This document shows, piece by piece, positions 50,965 through 59,726 of a stretch of 64,000 nt of DNA. The stretch spans positions 186,001-250,000 of the forward strand of contig CAVWXY010000016.1 in assembly GCA_963758945.1 (NCBI GenBank). The letters are read 5' to 3'. Position numbers and translations under genes: made by a program. The notes under the pieces were generated by a model. It had not been told where the DNA came from. It worked only from the letters and a program-made list of their open reading frames with translations, and did no database searches. Position 1 is the stretch's first letter. Every line of letters starts with the position of its first letter. The DNA comes from VAZQ01 sp963758945. Its GTDB lineage: Bacteria; Pseudomonadota; Alphaproteobacteria; Rhizobiales; Xanthobacteraceae.

Positions 50965-51944
50965 CCGGATCGGTCGAGCCGGCGGTCGCGGACGGCGGGC
51001 CTGCCGCAACGACCGGGCGCGCCGAACGGCGAAACTACGTCGCCGCCGTTCGAGCGGCCGTGCTCGTCGCTCTCCTGGCGATCGCCCTGACCACGCCCGG
51101 CTTCCTGTCTCAGCCGAGCATGCTGTCGCTGCTAACCACCGTCTCCTTCATCGGCTGCGTCGCCGTCGGCATGACGCTGATCACCATCAGCGGAAACATC
51201 ATGTCGTTCTCGCTCGGTGCGCTCACCGGCGCGACCGCGATGATCTTTATCCTGGCCGGCAACTGGGGCGGGTTCGGCTGCGGGCTCGCCGCGGCGCTGG
51301 CGTTCGCGGGCTTGGCCAATGCGTTGCAGGGCTTCCTCATCGGCTGGTTGCGGGCCAATCCCATCATCGTGAGCATCGCGGCGCTGGCGCTGATTTACGG
51401 TGTGGCCGAAGCCTTCGCCGAGCACGGCACCGTCTATGCCGCGCCGGGAACGAGCTATGGCGGCTTCAAGGGCAAGATCGCCGGACTGCCGGTCGAGTTC
51501 GCGGTGTTGCTCGCGATCACCGCGATCGCCCAATTCATTCTGTCATTCACTGCCTTCGGCCGGCATCTCTTCCTGCTCGGCGCGAGCTTTCGCGCCGCCG
51601 AGACCGTGGGGGTGCGCGCTTGGCGGGCCGTCACCGGGGCCTATCTCTGGGCCGGATTGTTCACCGCGCCGGCGGGCATCATGCTGGCGATTCGCTACGA
51701 TGCGGCCAGCATGAACTACGGCGTCGGCTACGAATACGACGCCATCGCCGCGGTGCTGGTGGGCGGCACCGTCATCAAGGGCGGTGAGGGCTCGGCGGTG
51801 CGCACGCTTGTGGGCGCGATGATCATCGGCGTCATCCAGGTCGTGCTGGTGCTGCAGGGACTGCGCAGCGAATGGCAGTATCTCATCGCCGGCGTCATCG
51901 TGCTCGGCGTCATCGCGCTGCAGACGCAGGGCACGCGGGATTGA
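50961..51944 (+). CDS. Sugar ABC transporter permease 1 (RbsC-like)
   Basis: This 327-aa permease is translationally coupled to the ATPase (ATGA). It has eight or more hydrophobic segments and the CUT2 hallmark near the C terminus, AIAAVLVGGTVIKGGEGSAVRTLVGAMIIGVI (landmark VGGTVIKGGEGS). It forms half of the membrane channel with the next gene product. Confidence 0.88.
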   Translation: MTGSVEPAVADGGPAATTGRAERRNYVAAVRAAVLVALLAIALTTPGFLSQPSMLSLLTTVSFIGCVAVGMTLITISGNIMSFSLGALTGATAMIFILAGNWGGFGCGLAAALAFAGLANALQGFLIGWLRANPIIVSIAALALIYGVAEAFAEHGTVYAAPGTSYGGFKGKIAGLPVEFAVLLAITAIAQFILSFTAFGRHLFLLGASFRAAETVGVRAWRAVTGAYLWAGLFTAPAGIMLAIRYDAASMNYGVGYEYDAIAAVLVGGTVIKGGEGSAVRTLVGAMIIGVIQVVLVLQGLRSEWQYLIAGVIVLGVIALQTQGTRD

Positions 51945-51947
51945 GCA

Positions 51948-52907
51948 ATGAAGCGTTTCTTGCGCGACGATCCGCATGCGCGTCCGCTTATCGTCTTGGC
52001 GGCCTGCATTCTCGGCCTCGCGCTGATCGATGCGCGCGAGGTCCTGAGCGTCGCCACCGTCACGTCGACCTTCGAGACCTTCGCCACCATCGGCCTGGTG
52101 GCGCTCGGGCTCGGCCTCACCATGATGATCCGGGAGTTCGATCTGTCGGTCGTCGGCATGTACAGCTTGGCCGGCTGCATCGCGGTGGTCACGGGCGGCG
52201 AAAATGCCTGGCTGGGGCTTGCCTGCGCGCTGGCGGCCGGCTTGGTCGGCGGCCTCATGCAGGGCTTCATCATCGTGCGGCTGCGGCTGGGCTCCGTGGG
52301 CGTAACCCTGGGCGGGCTTCTGGTATTCGCCGGCATCGCCTATGTCGTCACCGAGAACCGCGCGCTGCCTTACGACAACATGGCGGTGGCGCTGAGCTTG
52401 AGCGCGCCGATCGGCGCCGTCTTCTCGGTCCGCAGCCTCGTCGCCATCGCGATTTTCGTCGCTGCCGCGCTGGTCGTCGGGCTTACCCGGTACGGCCGTG
52501 ACATCATCGCGACCGGCAGCGACCGGCGGGCGGCGATGACCGCGGGCGTCGACGTCGACGGGCTGGTCATCGCTATTTTCGGCTTTTCCGGCTTCTGCGC
52601 CGCGCTCTCCGGCGCGCTGCTGAGCTACAGCCTCGCCTCGGCCTCGCCCTCCGGGCTCTCCGACGTCATCGTGCCCGCCGCGGCGGCCGCGATCCTCGGC
52701 GGCGTGTCGCTCGCCGGCGGCACCGGACGGCCGCTCGGCATCGGCATCGGCGTGCTCAGCCTCGCGGTGCTGCGCGCGGGCTTCAACGCCATCGGTGCGC
52801 CGCCCTATGTCAACGAGATCGCCATGGGCGCCATCCTCCTGATCGTGGCGGTGCTCGACGGCGCCTATCTCGCGCGCCGCCTGGCATGGCTCCGGCGCGT
52901 GCATTGA
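51948..52907 (+). CDS. Sugar ABC transporter permease 2 (RbsC-like)
   Basis: This 319-aa permease has hydrophobic segments throughout and the conserved AAAAAILGGVSLAGGTGRPLGIGIGV region (landmark GGVSLAGGTGRP). It starts 4 bp after the stop of permease 1. Two different permeases suggest a heterodimeric channel. Confidence 0.88.
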   Translation: MKRFLRDDPHARPLIVLAACILGLALIDAREVLSVATVTSTFETFATIGLVALGLGLTMMIREFDLSVVGMYSLAGCIAVVTGGENAWLGLACALAAGLVGGLMQGFIIVRLRLGSVGVTLGGLLVFAGIAYVVTENRALPYDNMAVALSLSAPIGAVFSVRSLVAIAIFVAAALVVGLTRYGRDIIATGSDRRAAMTAGVDVDGLVIAIFGFSGFCAALSGALLSYSLASASPSGLSDVIVPAAAAAILGGVSLAGGTGRPLGIGIGVLSLAVLRAGFNAIGAPPYVNEIAMGAILLIVAVLDGAYLARRLAWLRRVH

Positions 52908-52954
52908 CCGCCGCGGCGAATGCGCCACAATGCCGTTCGGGAGATGGAACGGCC

Positions 52955-54148
52955 ATGCTGGAACGGGCCTCGTCGGTTGCGAGCCGAGACCGAGATTGCG
53001 TCGCGCGCGCGCGCGAGCTCGCGCCGCTCGTCGCGGCGCATGCGGCGCGCATCGAGACGGAACGGGAGATCGTGCCCGAGGTGCTCGCGGCGCTCCACGA
53101 GGCGCGGCTGTTCCGCATGCTGCTGCCGGCGAGCTGCGACGGTCTCGAGGTCGATCCCGCAACCTTCACGCAGGCGGTCGAGGAGCTCGCCAAGGCCGAC
53201 GGCAGCACCGCCTGGTGCGTGGTCCAGGCCTGCGGCTGCTCCATGGCGGCGGCTTATGTCGAGCCGGACGTGGCGCGGGAGGTTTTCGGCGATGCGCGCG
53301 CCGTGCTGGCCTGGGGGCCGGTCGGGCCGAACGTGAAGGCGGTCGCGGTTGCGGGCGGCTATCGCGCGTCGGGAAGCTGGAGCTTCGCCAGCGGCATCAA
53401 GCATGCGACCTGGCTCGGCGGCCATTGTCCCGTGTACGAAGCCGACGGCACGCCGCGGCTGGCCCCCGACGGCAAGCCGGCGGAGCGCACGGTGCTGATC
53501 CCCAAGGCGAGCGCGACCATCAACGACATCTGGCATGTCATCGGCCTCAGAGGCACCGGCAGCGACAATTACGCGATCGAGGACCTGTTCGTGCCCGACC
53601 GCTGCAGCTTCACGCGCGAGTCGGCCGCCGACCGCCGCGAGCGCGGCCCGCTCTATCGCTTCACCACCTTCCACCTCTACGGCACCGGCTTTGCCGCCAT
53701 CGCGCTCGGGCTCGCGCGCGCCTCGCTCGATGCCTTCGTCGCGCTCGCCGCGACCAAGATGCCGAAGACCAAGACCTTCGTCCTGCGCGACAATGCGGTG
53801 GTCCAATCGCAGGTGGCGCTGGCGGAGGCGAAGCTTTCCTCCGCGCGCGCCTATCTGCTCGCGGTGCTGGAGGAAAGCTGGGCCACCGCGCTGCGCGGCG
53901 AGGCGCTCCCGCTGGCGCAACGCGCCGCGCTCAAGCTCGCCGGCACCTATGCGGTGCATCAGGGCAAGGACGTGGTCGACGCCGTCTATCACGCCGCCGG
54001 CGCCACCGCGATCTTCGAGAGCAACCCGTTCGAGCGCCGCTTCCGCGATGTGCACACCGTCATCCAGCAGGTGCAGGCGCAGTTCGCCAATTTCGAGATG
54101 GTGGGGCAGGTGCTGCTCGGCCTGCCGAGCCCGTCGAAGTTGATCTAA
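52955..54148 (+). CDS. Acyl-CoA dehydrogenase-family flavoprotein (HsaA/DszC-like)
   Basis: This is a 397-aa protein from ATG 52955. The three-part ACAD fold shows as EVLAALHEARLFRMLLPA, a beta region with GYRASGSWSFASGIKHATW, and a C-terminal helical domain ending HTVIQQVQAQFANFEMVGQVLLG. These features fit the flavin-dependent hydroxylase branch (HsaA, DszC, HpaH-like) better than true acyl-CoA dehydrogenases. That branch uses reduced flavin and oxygen. It lies downstream of the sugar transporter and could act on the imported compound. Confidence 0.85.
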   Translation: MLERASSVASRDRDCVARARELAPLVAAHAARIETEREIVPEVLAALHEARLFRMLLPASCDGLEVDPATFTQAVEELAKADGSTAWCVVQACGCSMAAAYVEPDVAREVFGDARAVLAWGPVGPNVKAVAVAGGYRASGSWSFASGIKHATWLGGHCPVYEADGTPRLAPDGKPAERTVLIPKASATINDIWHVIGLRGTGSDNYAIEDLFVPDRCSFTRESAADRRERGPLYRFTTFHLYGTGFAAIALGLARASLDAFVALAATKMPKTKTFVLRDNAVVQSQVALAEAKLSSARAYLLAVLEESWATALRGEALPLAQRAALKLAGTYAVHQGKDVVDAVYHAAGATAIFESNPFERRFRDVHTVIQQVQAQFANFEMVGQVLLGLPSPSKLI

Positions 54149-54199
54149 CTAGAGCGTCTTCCGCCTACTTTGACGCAGTCTCGGGTCGTCATTGCCGGG

Positions 54200-54204
54200 C
54201 TTGA
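54200..54204. repeat. Target-site duplication of IS481 copy 2 (left)
   Basis: CTTGA immediately precedes the element; the same 5 bp follow it at 55469-55473. Joining the flanks rebuilds a REP palindrome, ATTGCCGGG-CTTGA-CCCGGCAAT. Confidence 0.7.
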
Positions 54205-55468
54205 TGTTCAGCCCGAACACATCACCGACGGGTGTTCGGGGACATGACCGACACCTCATCATTGCATGGATTCGGCAACAAGGGGGCCATCCATGCCGTG
54301 GCGAGAGGTATCGATCATGGACCAACGGCGTGAGTTTGTTCGACTCGCAATGCAGCACGGAGCGAACCGGCGCGAGCTGTGCCGGCGGTTCGGGATTCAT
54401 CCTGATACCGGCTACAAGTGGCTTGGCCGCTGGGCTGGCGGTGATTGGGAGCTTTCCGATCAATCGCGCCGGCCGCATGGGAGCCCCGCCCGCACCGAGG
54501 CGGCAATGGAGGCACTCGTGTTGAAGGTGCGGGACGCGCATCCGGCCTGGGGTGGGCGCAAGATCGCGCGCTGTCTGGAACGCGAGGGCGCGAGGCCACC
54601 GGCGCCGTCGACCGTGCACGAGATTCTGCGGCGGCATGGCCGCGTGGTTGCGCCGCTCGGCTCGCCACGGGCTTCGCAGCGCTTCGAGAAGCCTGCGCCC
54701 AACTTGTTGTGGCAGATGGACTTTAAGGGCTGGGTCCGGCTCGGTGATGGGATGCGCTGCCATCCGCTGACCGTGGTGGACGACCATTCGCGCTATGTGC
54801 CCTGCCTGCAGGCCTGCGCCGATGAACAGGGCAACACGGTGCAGAACCATCTGGAGATGACCTTCCGCCACTACGGCCTGCCGGAAGCGCTGTTCGTCGA
54901 CAATGGCGGTCCCTGGGGTGATAGCTCGCAAACACGTTGGACCCGGCTGTCCGTGTGGCTGCTCAAGCTCGGTGTCGAGGTTCTGCACAGCCGGCCCTAT
55001 CACCCGCAGAGCCGCGGCAAGAATGAGCGCTTCCATCGCACGCTCAAGGATGAAGTATTTGCGTTTCGATGCTTCCGCGATCTCACCGAAGTGCAGCGCG
55101 CGCTCGATCAATGGCGCGAGGTTTACAACTTCGAGCGGCCACATCAAGCGCTCGACCAGGAGGTGCCGGCCAGCCGCTATCGAGCGAGCCTACGCTCCAT
55201 GCCGGATCGCCTGCCCAAGGTGGAGTACGGCCCGCACGAGATCGTCCGCTCGGTCTCCTCAACCAAGGCCTATGTCAGCTTCAAGGGTCGGCTTTGGAAA
55301 GTGCCCCAGGCGTTTCAAGGCGAACGTCTCGCCATCCGACCGCTCACAATCGACGGCGAATACGGCATCTACTTCGGCGCCCGCCAGATCGCCAGCATCG
55401 ACTTGACCAACCAGCAAGGTGTCGGTCATGTCTCCGAACAGGTGTCGGTCATGTCCCCGGGCTGAACA
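54205..55468 (+). mobile_element. IS481-family insertion sequence, copy 2 (different type from copy 1)
   Basis: This is a 1264-bp element with TGTTCAGCCCG at the left end and its exact complement at the right end (55458-55468). Internal GGACATGACCGACACC motifs recur near both ends (twice on the right). A 5-bp target duplication, CTTGA, flanks it. It carries one transposase gene. Intact ends, target duplication and full-length gene indicate recent insertion. Confidence 0.82.
54293..55465 (+). CDS. IS481-family DDE transposase
   Basis: This is a 390-aa protein from ATG 54293. A helix-turn-helix (RRELCRRFGIHPDTGYKWLGRW) and a second HTH region precede the DDE core: LLWQMDFKG, LFVDNGGPWG and SRGKNERFHRTLKD. 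The C-terminal beta domain is typical of this branch. It reaches nearly to the right end of the element. It is only distantly related to the transposase at 8003. Confidence 0.92.
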   Translation: MPWREVSIMDQRREFVRLAMQHGANRRELCRRFGIHPDTGYKWLGRWAGGDWELSDQSRRPHGSPARTEAAMEALVLKVRDAHPAWGGRKIARCLEREGARPPAPSTVHEILRRHGRVVAPLGSPRASQRFEKPAPNLLWQMDFKGWVRLGDGMRCHPLTVVDDHSRYVPCLQACADEQGNTVQNHLEMTFRHYGLPEALFVDNGGPWGDSSQTRWTRLSVWLLKLGVEVLHSRPYHPQSRGKNERFHRTLKDEVFAFRCFRDLTEVQRALDQWREVYNFERPHQALDQEVPASRYRASLRSMPDRLPKVEYGPHEIVRSVSSTKAYVSFKGRLWKVPQAFQGERLAIRPLTIDGEYGIYFGARQIASIDLTNQQGVGHVSEQVSVMSPG

Positions 55469-55473
55469 CTTGA
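55469..55473. repeat. Target-site duplication of IS481 copy 2 (right)
   Basis: CTTGA directly after the right end matches 54200-54204. Confidence 0.7.
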
Positions 55474-55678
55474 CCCGGCAATCCATCTTCTGCGCGACAA
55501 GTCTATTGCGAATTAGATGGACTCGCGGGTCAAGCCCGCGGGTGACGCAGCGGGAGTGAACCAAACCAACCGGAGCGTGCGCTAGCTTAAGCGCGGAGAC
55601 GATCGCCGACAGTGCGGCGCACTCCACCTCTCCCCGCTTGCGGGGAGAGGCAGCGCACCGAGTGCGCCGCAGCTCCGC

Positions 55679-56455
55679 TCAAAAACCCGCGGCGAGCTTG
55701 GGCTTGGGCGCCGGCGCGGCCGAGCCCTTCGGCAGGTCGAACATGCCGCTCGGCAGGCTGTCGAAGAAGGCCAGCACCTCGGAGGTCTTCACCACGTCGG
55801 CATATTTCGCGTTCATGTCGCAGAGGTTGATGGCGTGGCTCGCCTGCGAGCGGTCGAAGCAGCCTTCCTCCGCCAGCGCGATGCGGTAGTTGAGGCTGAA
55901 GGCGTCGAGCACGGTCGCGCGCACGCAGCCCGAGGTCGTGGTGCCGGTGACGATCACGCTGTCGCAGCCGAGCAGCGTGAGATAGCTCGCCATGTTGGTG
56001 CCGAAGAAGCCGGACGGCTTCTGCTTCAGGACGACGATGTCCTGCGGCGCCGGTGCGATCTCGGCGACGATCTCGTTGCCGTCGACGTTGGTGGCGGGCT
56101 TGCTGCCGATGTCCTCGTCGGAGCGGCCGTTCTTCCAGGTCCAGCTTCCACTGTCCCAGTTGTCCTCGCGCCGCACGCCGGTGGTGTAGATCACCGGGAT
56201 GCCCTTGCCGTGCGCCTTCTCGATCAGCGACTTGAGATAGGGCATGGCGACCCAGGCGTCCTCGCCGCAGGAATTGCGCCAGCGCTTGATCAATTCGAGG
56301 ATCGGCATGGGGCGCTCGTCGCAGAAGGCGTAGTTGACGTCGATGATGAGCAGCGCCGGCCGCTTGCCGAAGCCGCCGCGCGCGCCGTAGCCCGAGGTCG
56401 CGAACACCGCCTTGTCGCGGTCGGTGAGGAACTTGTTCCAGATCGGTTCCGACAT
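55679..56455 (-). CDS. Cysteine hydrolase (isochorismatase / N-carbamoylsarcosine amidase-like)
   Basis: This 258-aa protein has the catalytic triad Asp in LLIIDVNYAF, Lys in VLKQKPSGFFGT and Cys in TGTTTSGCVRATVLDA. The fold and lengths match the isochorismatase-like amidases acting on N-carbamoyl compounds or maleamate. A catabolic amidase role is likely given the transporters beside it. Upstream lies a 291-bp palindrome-rich gap. Confidence 0.9.
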   Translation of the reverse strand: MSEPIWNKFLTDRDKAVFATSGYGARGGFGKRPALLIIDVNYAFCDERPMPILELIKRWRNSCGEDAWVAMPYLKSLIEKAHGKGIPVIYTTGVRREDNWDSGSWTWKNGRSDEDIGSKPATNVDGNEIVAEIAPAPQDIVVLKQKPSGFFGTNMASYLTLLGCDSVIVTGTTTSGCVRATVLDAFSLNYRIALAEEGCFDRSQASHAINLCDMNAKYADVVKTSEVLAFFDSLPSGMFDLPKGSAAPAPKPKLAAGF

Positions 56456-56550
56456 GGTCTTGCTCTCTTGGTTCGGTTGGTCACTTGGTCAATCTAACGC
56501 ATTTTCCAGTTGGCTCACCTCCACCGCGTCACCCGCGGGCTTGACCACGC

Positions 56551-56677
56551 AAGTCGGATTTATCCGACTTGCGCACTTGAAGTGCCCGAAATCGGGTAAA
56601 CCCGATTTCGGGTGGTCCATCACTTCGCAAGAGGCTTCTTGCGAAGAAGCTGGATTGCCGGGTCAAGCCCGGCAATG
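56551..56677. repeat. Cluster of five different perfect palindromes
   Basis: In order, the palindromes are: AAGTCGGAT-TT-ATCCGACTT (56551-56570); GCACTT-G-AAGTGC (56573-56585); 12-bp arms CCCGAAATCGGG / CCCGATTTCGGG with a TAAA loop (56585-56612); CTTCGCAAGA / TCTTGCGAAG (56624-56647); ATTGCCGGG-TCAAG-CCCGGCAAT (56655-56677). The last is the same REP as that split by IS481 copy 2. It is in the gap between the cysteine hydrolase and the ABC binding protein. Confidence 0.8.
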
Positions 56678-56747
56678 ACGACCTGAGGCTGGGTCAAAGC
56701 AGGAGCAAACCGCGCTGGCCGATCGCGGGCTTCCGCAAGGTGACCGC

Positions 56748-57758
56748 CTACAAACTCGCGCGTACGCTTTCGACGAAGCTCATGTCGATGATCTCTTCGT
56801 ATTTGACGTCGGTTTTGAGGATATTGGCCCCACGCACGACCGAGCTCGCGGTGGTCCAGGCTTCCTTGCTGATCATGCCGTCCTTGCTCCACATCTGGTC
56901 CGCGAACGAGCGGTCGAGCGTCGCCTTGAGGTCCTCGAGTGCCATGGTCGGGAATTGCTTCTTGGCGACTTCGGCCGACTCGTTCGGATTGGCGTAGAGG
57001 AATTTCAGCCCCTTCACCATGCCCTTGACGAAGCCGCGCACCGTTTCCGGCTCCTTCTGGATGAAGTCGAGGCGGACATTGATGGTCGAATAGGCGTAGG
57101 GCCCGAGCTCCTTCGGCACGTTGAAGAACGGCTCGCTCCACAGGTTCTGGCGGATGCCTTGCGTGATCATGGGCTCGGTGCTGTTGCCGATCACGGCTCG
57201 CCCTGCTTTCACGGCGGCGGGGACGGCCGAGTTGGGCACCTCGATCAGCGTGACGTCGTTCTTGGCGTCGAGCTTCCACGTCCCGAGCAGATACCGCATG
57301 ATCGAGTTCGGGGTGCCGCCATAGGGGCCGACCGCGATGGTCTTGCCCTTGAAATAGGTCGGCCAGTCCCGGTCCTTGGGGTCGTGGCCCTTGGCGGCGC
57401 AGAGATAGACGTTGCCGCGGTCGACGCAGTGCACGACCGCGCGCAGCTCGGCGCCCTTGGCCTTGGCGAAGGCGTTGTGCTCGGGGCCGCCGATGAAGGC
57501 GAAGGCCTGGCCGGACAGCACCGCGTTGGTGTGGCCGCCGCCGGTCTCGATGGTCACGATCTTCACCTCGATGTCGGACTCGGCGAAGTAGCCCTTGGCC
57601 ATGGCGATGTACATCGGCAGATAGCCGGTCGAGTGCACCGGCTCCGCCACCAAGAGCTCCTTGGCCGCGGCGCGCGCGATGAAGGGCGGGGCGGCGAGGG
57701 CAAGGCCAAAACCGGTGCCCAGCGTTGCGGTCGACTGCAGGAATTCTCGCCTGTTCAT
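56748..57758 (-). CDS. ABC transporter substrate-binding protein (NitT/TauT, NMT1-like)
   Basis: This 336-aa protein starts MNRREFLQSTATLGTGFGLALAAP, a Tat-like (RRxFL) signal. NMT1/THI5-type landmarks are STGYLPMYIAMAKGYFAE, NAVLSGQAFAFIGGPEHN, YFKGKTIAVGPYGGTPNSI. It is the first gene of an ABC operon read on the minus strand after the permease and ATPase genes (order ATPase, permease, binding protein). The ligand could be an amide or heterocyclic compound, by context only. Confidence 0.88.
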   Translation of the reverse strand: MNRREFLQSTATLGTGFGLALAAPPFIARAAAKELLVAEPVHSTGYLPMYIAMAKGYFAESDIEVKIVTIETGGGHTNAVLSGQAFAFIGGPEHNAFAKAKGAELRAVVHCVDRGNVYLCAAKGHDPKDRDWPTYFKGKTIAVGPYGGTPNSIMRYLLGTWKLDAKNDVTLIEVPNSAVPAAVKAGRAVIGNSTEPMITQGIRQNLWSEPFFNVPKELGPYAYSTINVRLDFIQKEPETVRGFVKGMVKGLKFLYANPNESAEVAKKQFPTMALEDLKATLDRSFADQMWSKDGMISKEAWTTASSVVRGANILKTDVKYEEIIDMSFVESVRASL

Positions 57759-57794
57759 GAGGTCCTCACTGTTCGCTCGTGTTTCGAGTTGGCA

Positions 57795-58670
57795 TTATTG
57801 CCGCACGCCCTTGCGCAGCACGCTTTCGAGCCAGGAGACGGTCGCGTACATGATCACCGCGAGCGTCGAGAGCACGAGCACCGCCACCCACACCAGCGCG
57901 ATGTCGTAAGTCTGCCCGGCATAGAGGATCGCCCGGCCCAGCCCGTGCTGCGAGGCGATGAATTCGCCGACGATCGCGCCGGTCAGGGCGAGGCCGATGT
58001 TCACCCGCAGCACCGAGATCACCCATGGCATGCAAAAGGGAATGACCAGCTTGCGGAACACCTGCATCCTGCTCGCGCCGAGCGAGTAGAACAGCTTCTC
58101 GCCGTCGGGATCGAGCGCCTTGACGCCGGCATAGGCGGTGAGCGTCGACACCACCAGCGTCAGCGCGGTCGCCACCGCGACCTTGGAGGCGAGCCCGATG
58201 CCGAACACCAGGATGACGAGCGGCGCCAGCGCGAGCTTCGGGATCAATTCCAGGCAGATCACGTAGGGCTGCACGATGGCGGCGTAGTTGCGCGACCACC
58301 AAAACGACAGCCCCAGCAGCGATCCCGCCGTGGTGCCGATGAGGAAGCCGATAATGGTGGAGCGGAAGGTGAAGCTGATGTCGGTCCAGGCATCCCCGGT
58401 GGAGAAGAATATCCCCATGGTCTGGGCGATCGCGCTCGGCTGCGACCAGAAGAAGGCGTCGATCCAGCCCATGCGGGCGCCGGTCTCCCACAGCGAGATC
58501 CCGCCGACGAGGATGCCGACCTGCGCCGCGATCAGCGCCCAGGTCGGCCAGTCCTTCTGCACCGGCAGCCGCCGGAGCGGCTTCGCCGCTGCGGGAGCGC
58601 CGGCGCCATTGGATTGCGCCAACTCGAGCCGGGCCATTTCGCCGAGGGTTGAGCTTTCCTGCACCGTCAT
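57795..58670 (-). CDS. ABC transporter permease (NitT/TauT type)
   Basis: This is a 291-aa permease from ATG 58670 with about six membrane segments (WALIAAQVGILVGGISLWE, IIGFLIGTTAGSLLGLSFWW, KLALAPLVILVFGIGLASKVAVA). The EAA-loop is SLGASRMQVFRKLVIPFCMPWVISVLRVNIG. An upstream in-frame stretch to 58958 is antisense to the ATPase and rejected. It is 23 bp downstream of the ATPase gene. Confidence 0.9.
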   Translation of the reverse strand: MTVQESSTLGEMARLELAQSNGAGAPAAAKPLRRLPVQKDWPTWALIAAQVGILVGGISLWETGARMGWIDAFFWSQPSAIAQTMGIFFSTGDAWTDISFTFRSTIIGFLIGTTAGSLLGLSFWWSRNYAAIVQPYVICLELIPKLALAPLVILVFGIGLASKVAVATALTLVVSTLTAYAGVKALDPDGEKLFYSLGASRMQVFRKLVIPFCMPWVISVLRVNIGLALTGAIVGEFIASQHGLGRAILYAGQTYDIALVWVAVLVLSTLAVIMYATVSWLESVLRKGVRQ

Positions 58671-58693
58671 TGCTCGGTCCCTTGCGTCCGGTC

Positions 58694-59494
58694 TCATGCC
58701 GCCTGGTTCATGGTTTCCCGCGCCGCGGGATCGACGGTGAGCAGCTCGAGGCAGCGCTGCTTGATCGCCACGAATTCCGGCGTGAGCGCGCTGGTGCGCA
58801 CGCGCGGACGCGCAAGCGCGATCGGGATGGTGGCGATGATGCGGCCAGGCCGGGTGCCCATCACGTGCACCTCGTCGGAGAGATAGATCGCCTCCTCGAC
58901 GTCGTGGGTGACGAAGAGCACGGTCTTGCCGAAGTCGCTCCAGAGCTGCATCAGCCATTCCTGCATCTGCAGCTTGGTCTGCGCATCGAGCGCGCCGAAC
59001 GGCTCGTCGAGCAGGATGACGTCGGTGTCGAACAGCAGCGTACGCAACAGCGCGGCACGCTGGCGCATGCCGCCGGACAGCGCGTTCGGATAGAGATGCT
59101 CGAAGCCGGCGAGCCCGTAGCGCTGGAGCAACGGCAGCGCGCGGGCGCGCGCTTCGCGCAGCGGCACGCCCTGGATCTCCATGCCCAGGATGGTGTTGTC
59201 GAGCACGGTGCGCCAGGGCAGCAGCAGGTCCTTCTGCAACATATAGCCGACGCGGCCGATGCTGCCGGTGGCGTCGGCGTCGTCGATCACGACCCGGCCG
59301 CCGGTCGGCTCCAACAGGCCGGCGATGATGTTGAAGATGGTGCTCTTGCCGCAGCCCGACGGGCCGATCAGGCTGACGAAACGGCCCTGCGGGATCGACA
59401 GGGTCACCGGTGCGAGCGCCTGAAACACGCCGGTCGGCGTCCGAAACGCCATGCTGACGTCGTCAACGCAAAGCTTCGGTGCCAAGGACGGCAT
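58694..59494 (-). CDS. ABC transporter ATP-binding protein (NitT/TauT type)
   Basis: This 266-aa protein has Walker A IGPSGCGKST, Q-loop YMLQKDLLLPWRT, signature LSGGMRQR, Walker B VILLDEPFGALD and the H-loop LFVTHD. It is the first gene of the operon. Unlike the transporter ATPase at 9201, the signature is canonical. Confidence 0.93.
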   Translation of the reverse strand: MPSLAPKLCVDDVSMAFRTPTGVFQALAPVTLSIPQGRFVSLIGPSGCGKSTIFNIIAGLLEPTGGRVVIDDADATGSIGRVGYMLQKDLLLPWRTVLDNTILGMEIQGVPLREARARALPLLQRYGLAGFEHLYPNALSGGMRQRAALLRTLLFDTDVILLDEPFGALDAQTKLQMQEWLMQLWSDFGKTVLFVTHDVEEAIYLSDEVHVMGTRPGRIIATIPIALARPRVRTSALTPEFVAIKQRCLELLTVDPAARETMNQAA

Positions 59495-59726
59495 GCGCGC
59501 TCCGGGGGGCCGTGCCGAGGCACGGAAAGTTCCGTAATTTCCGGGACCCTCGATTGCCGCACTCTATCGCAAAAGCCATGCCAGCGAGAATGGCTGTTTA
59601 CATGTGTAAACGCCCGGAGAGCGACATTCCAGGCCGCCGGCCGGTGGCGGCAAATTATTCCACCTGCATAAAGTTTCGGCACTTGGCCGATCCCGGCATG
59701 GTCGTCGCAGCGGCGGTCATCTCGGC

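Noticed and set aside
48142..51009. Very long minus-strand open frame continuous with the molybdo-hydroxylase
   Set aside because: It is antisense to the sugar ABC binding protein and ATPase, lacks any recognisable domain, and the hydroxylase has a clear family-type start at 48141. GC-rich DNA gives such shadow frames.
56551..56677. CRISPR-like repeat cluster
   Set aside because: The palindromes differ from one another, spacing is irregular and there are no unique spacers or cas genes.
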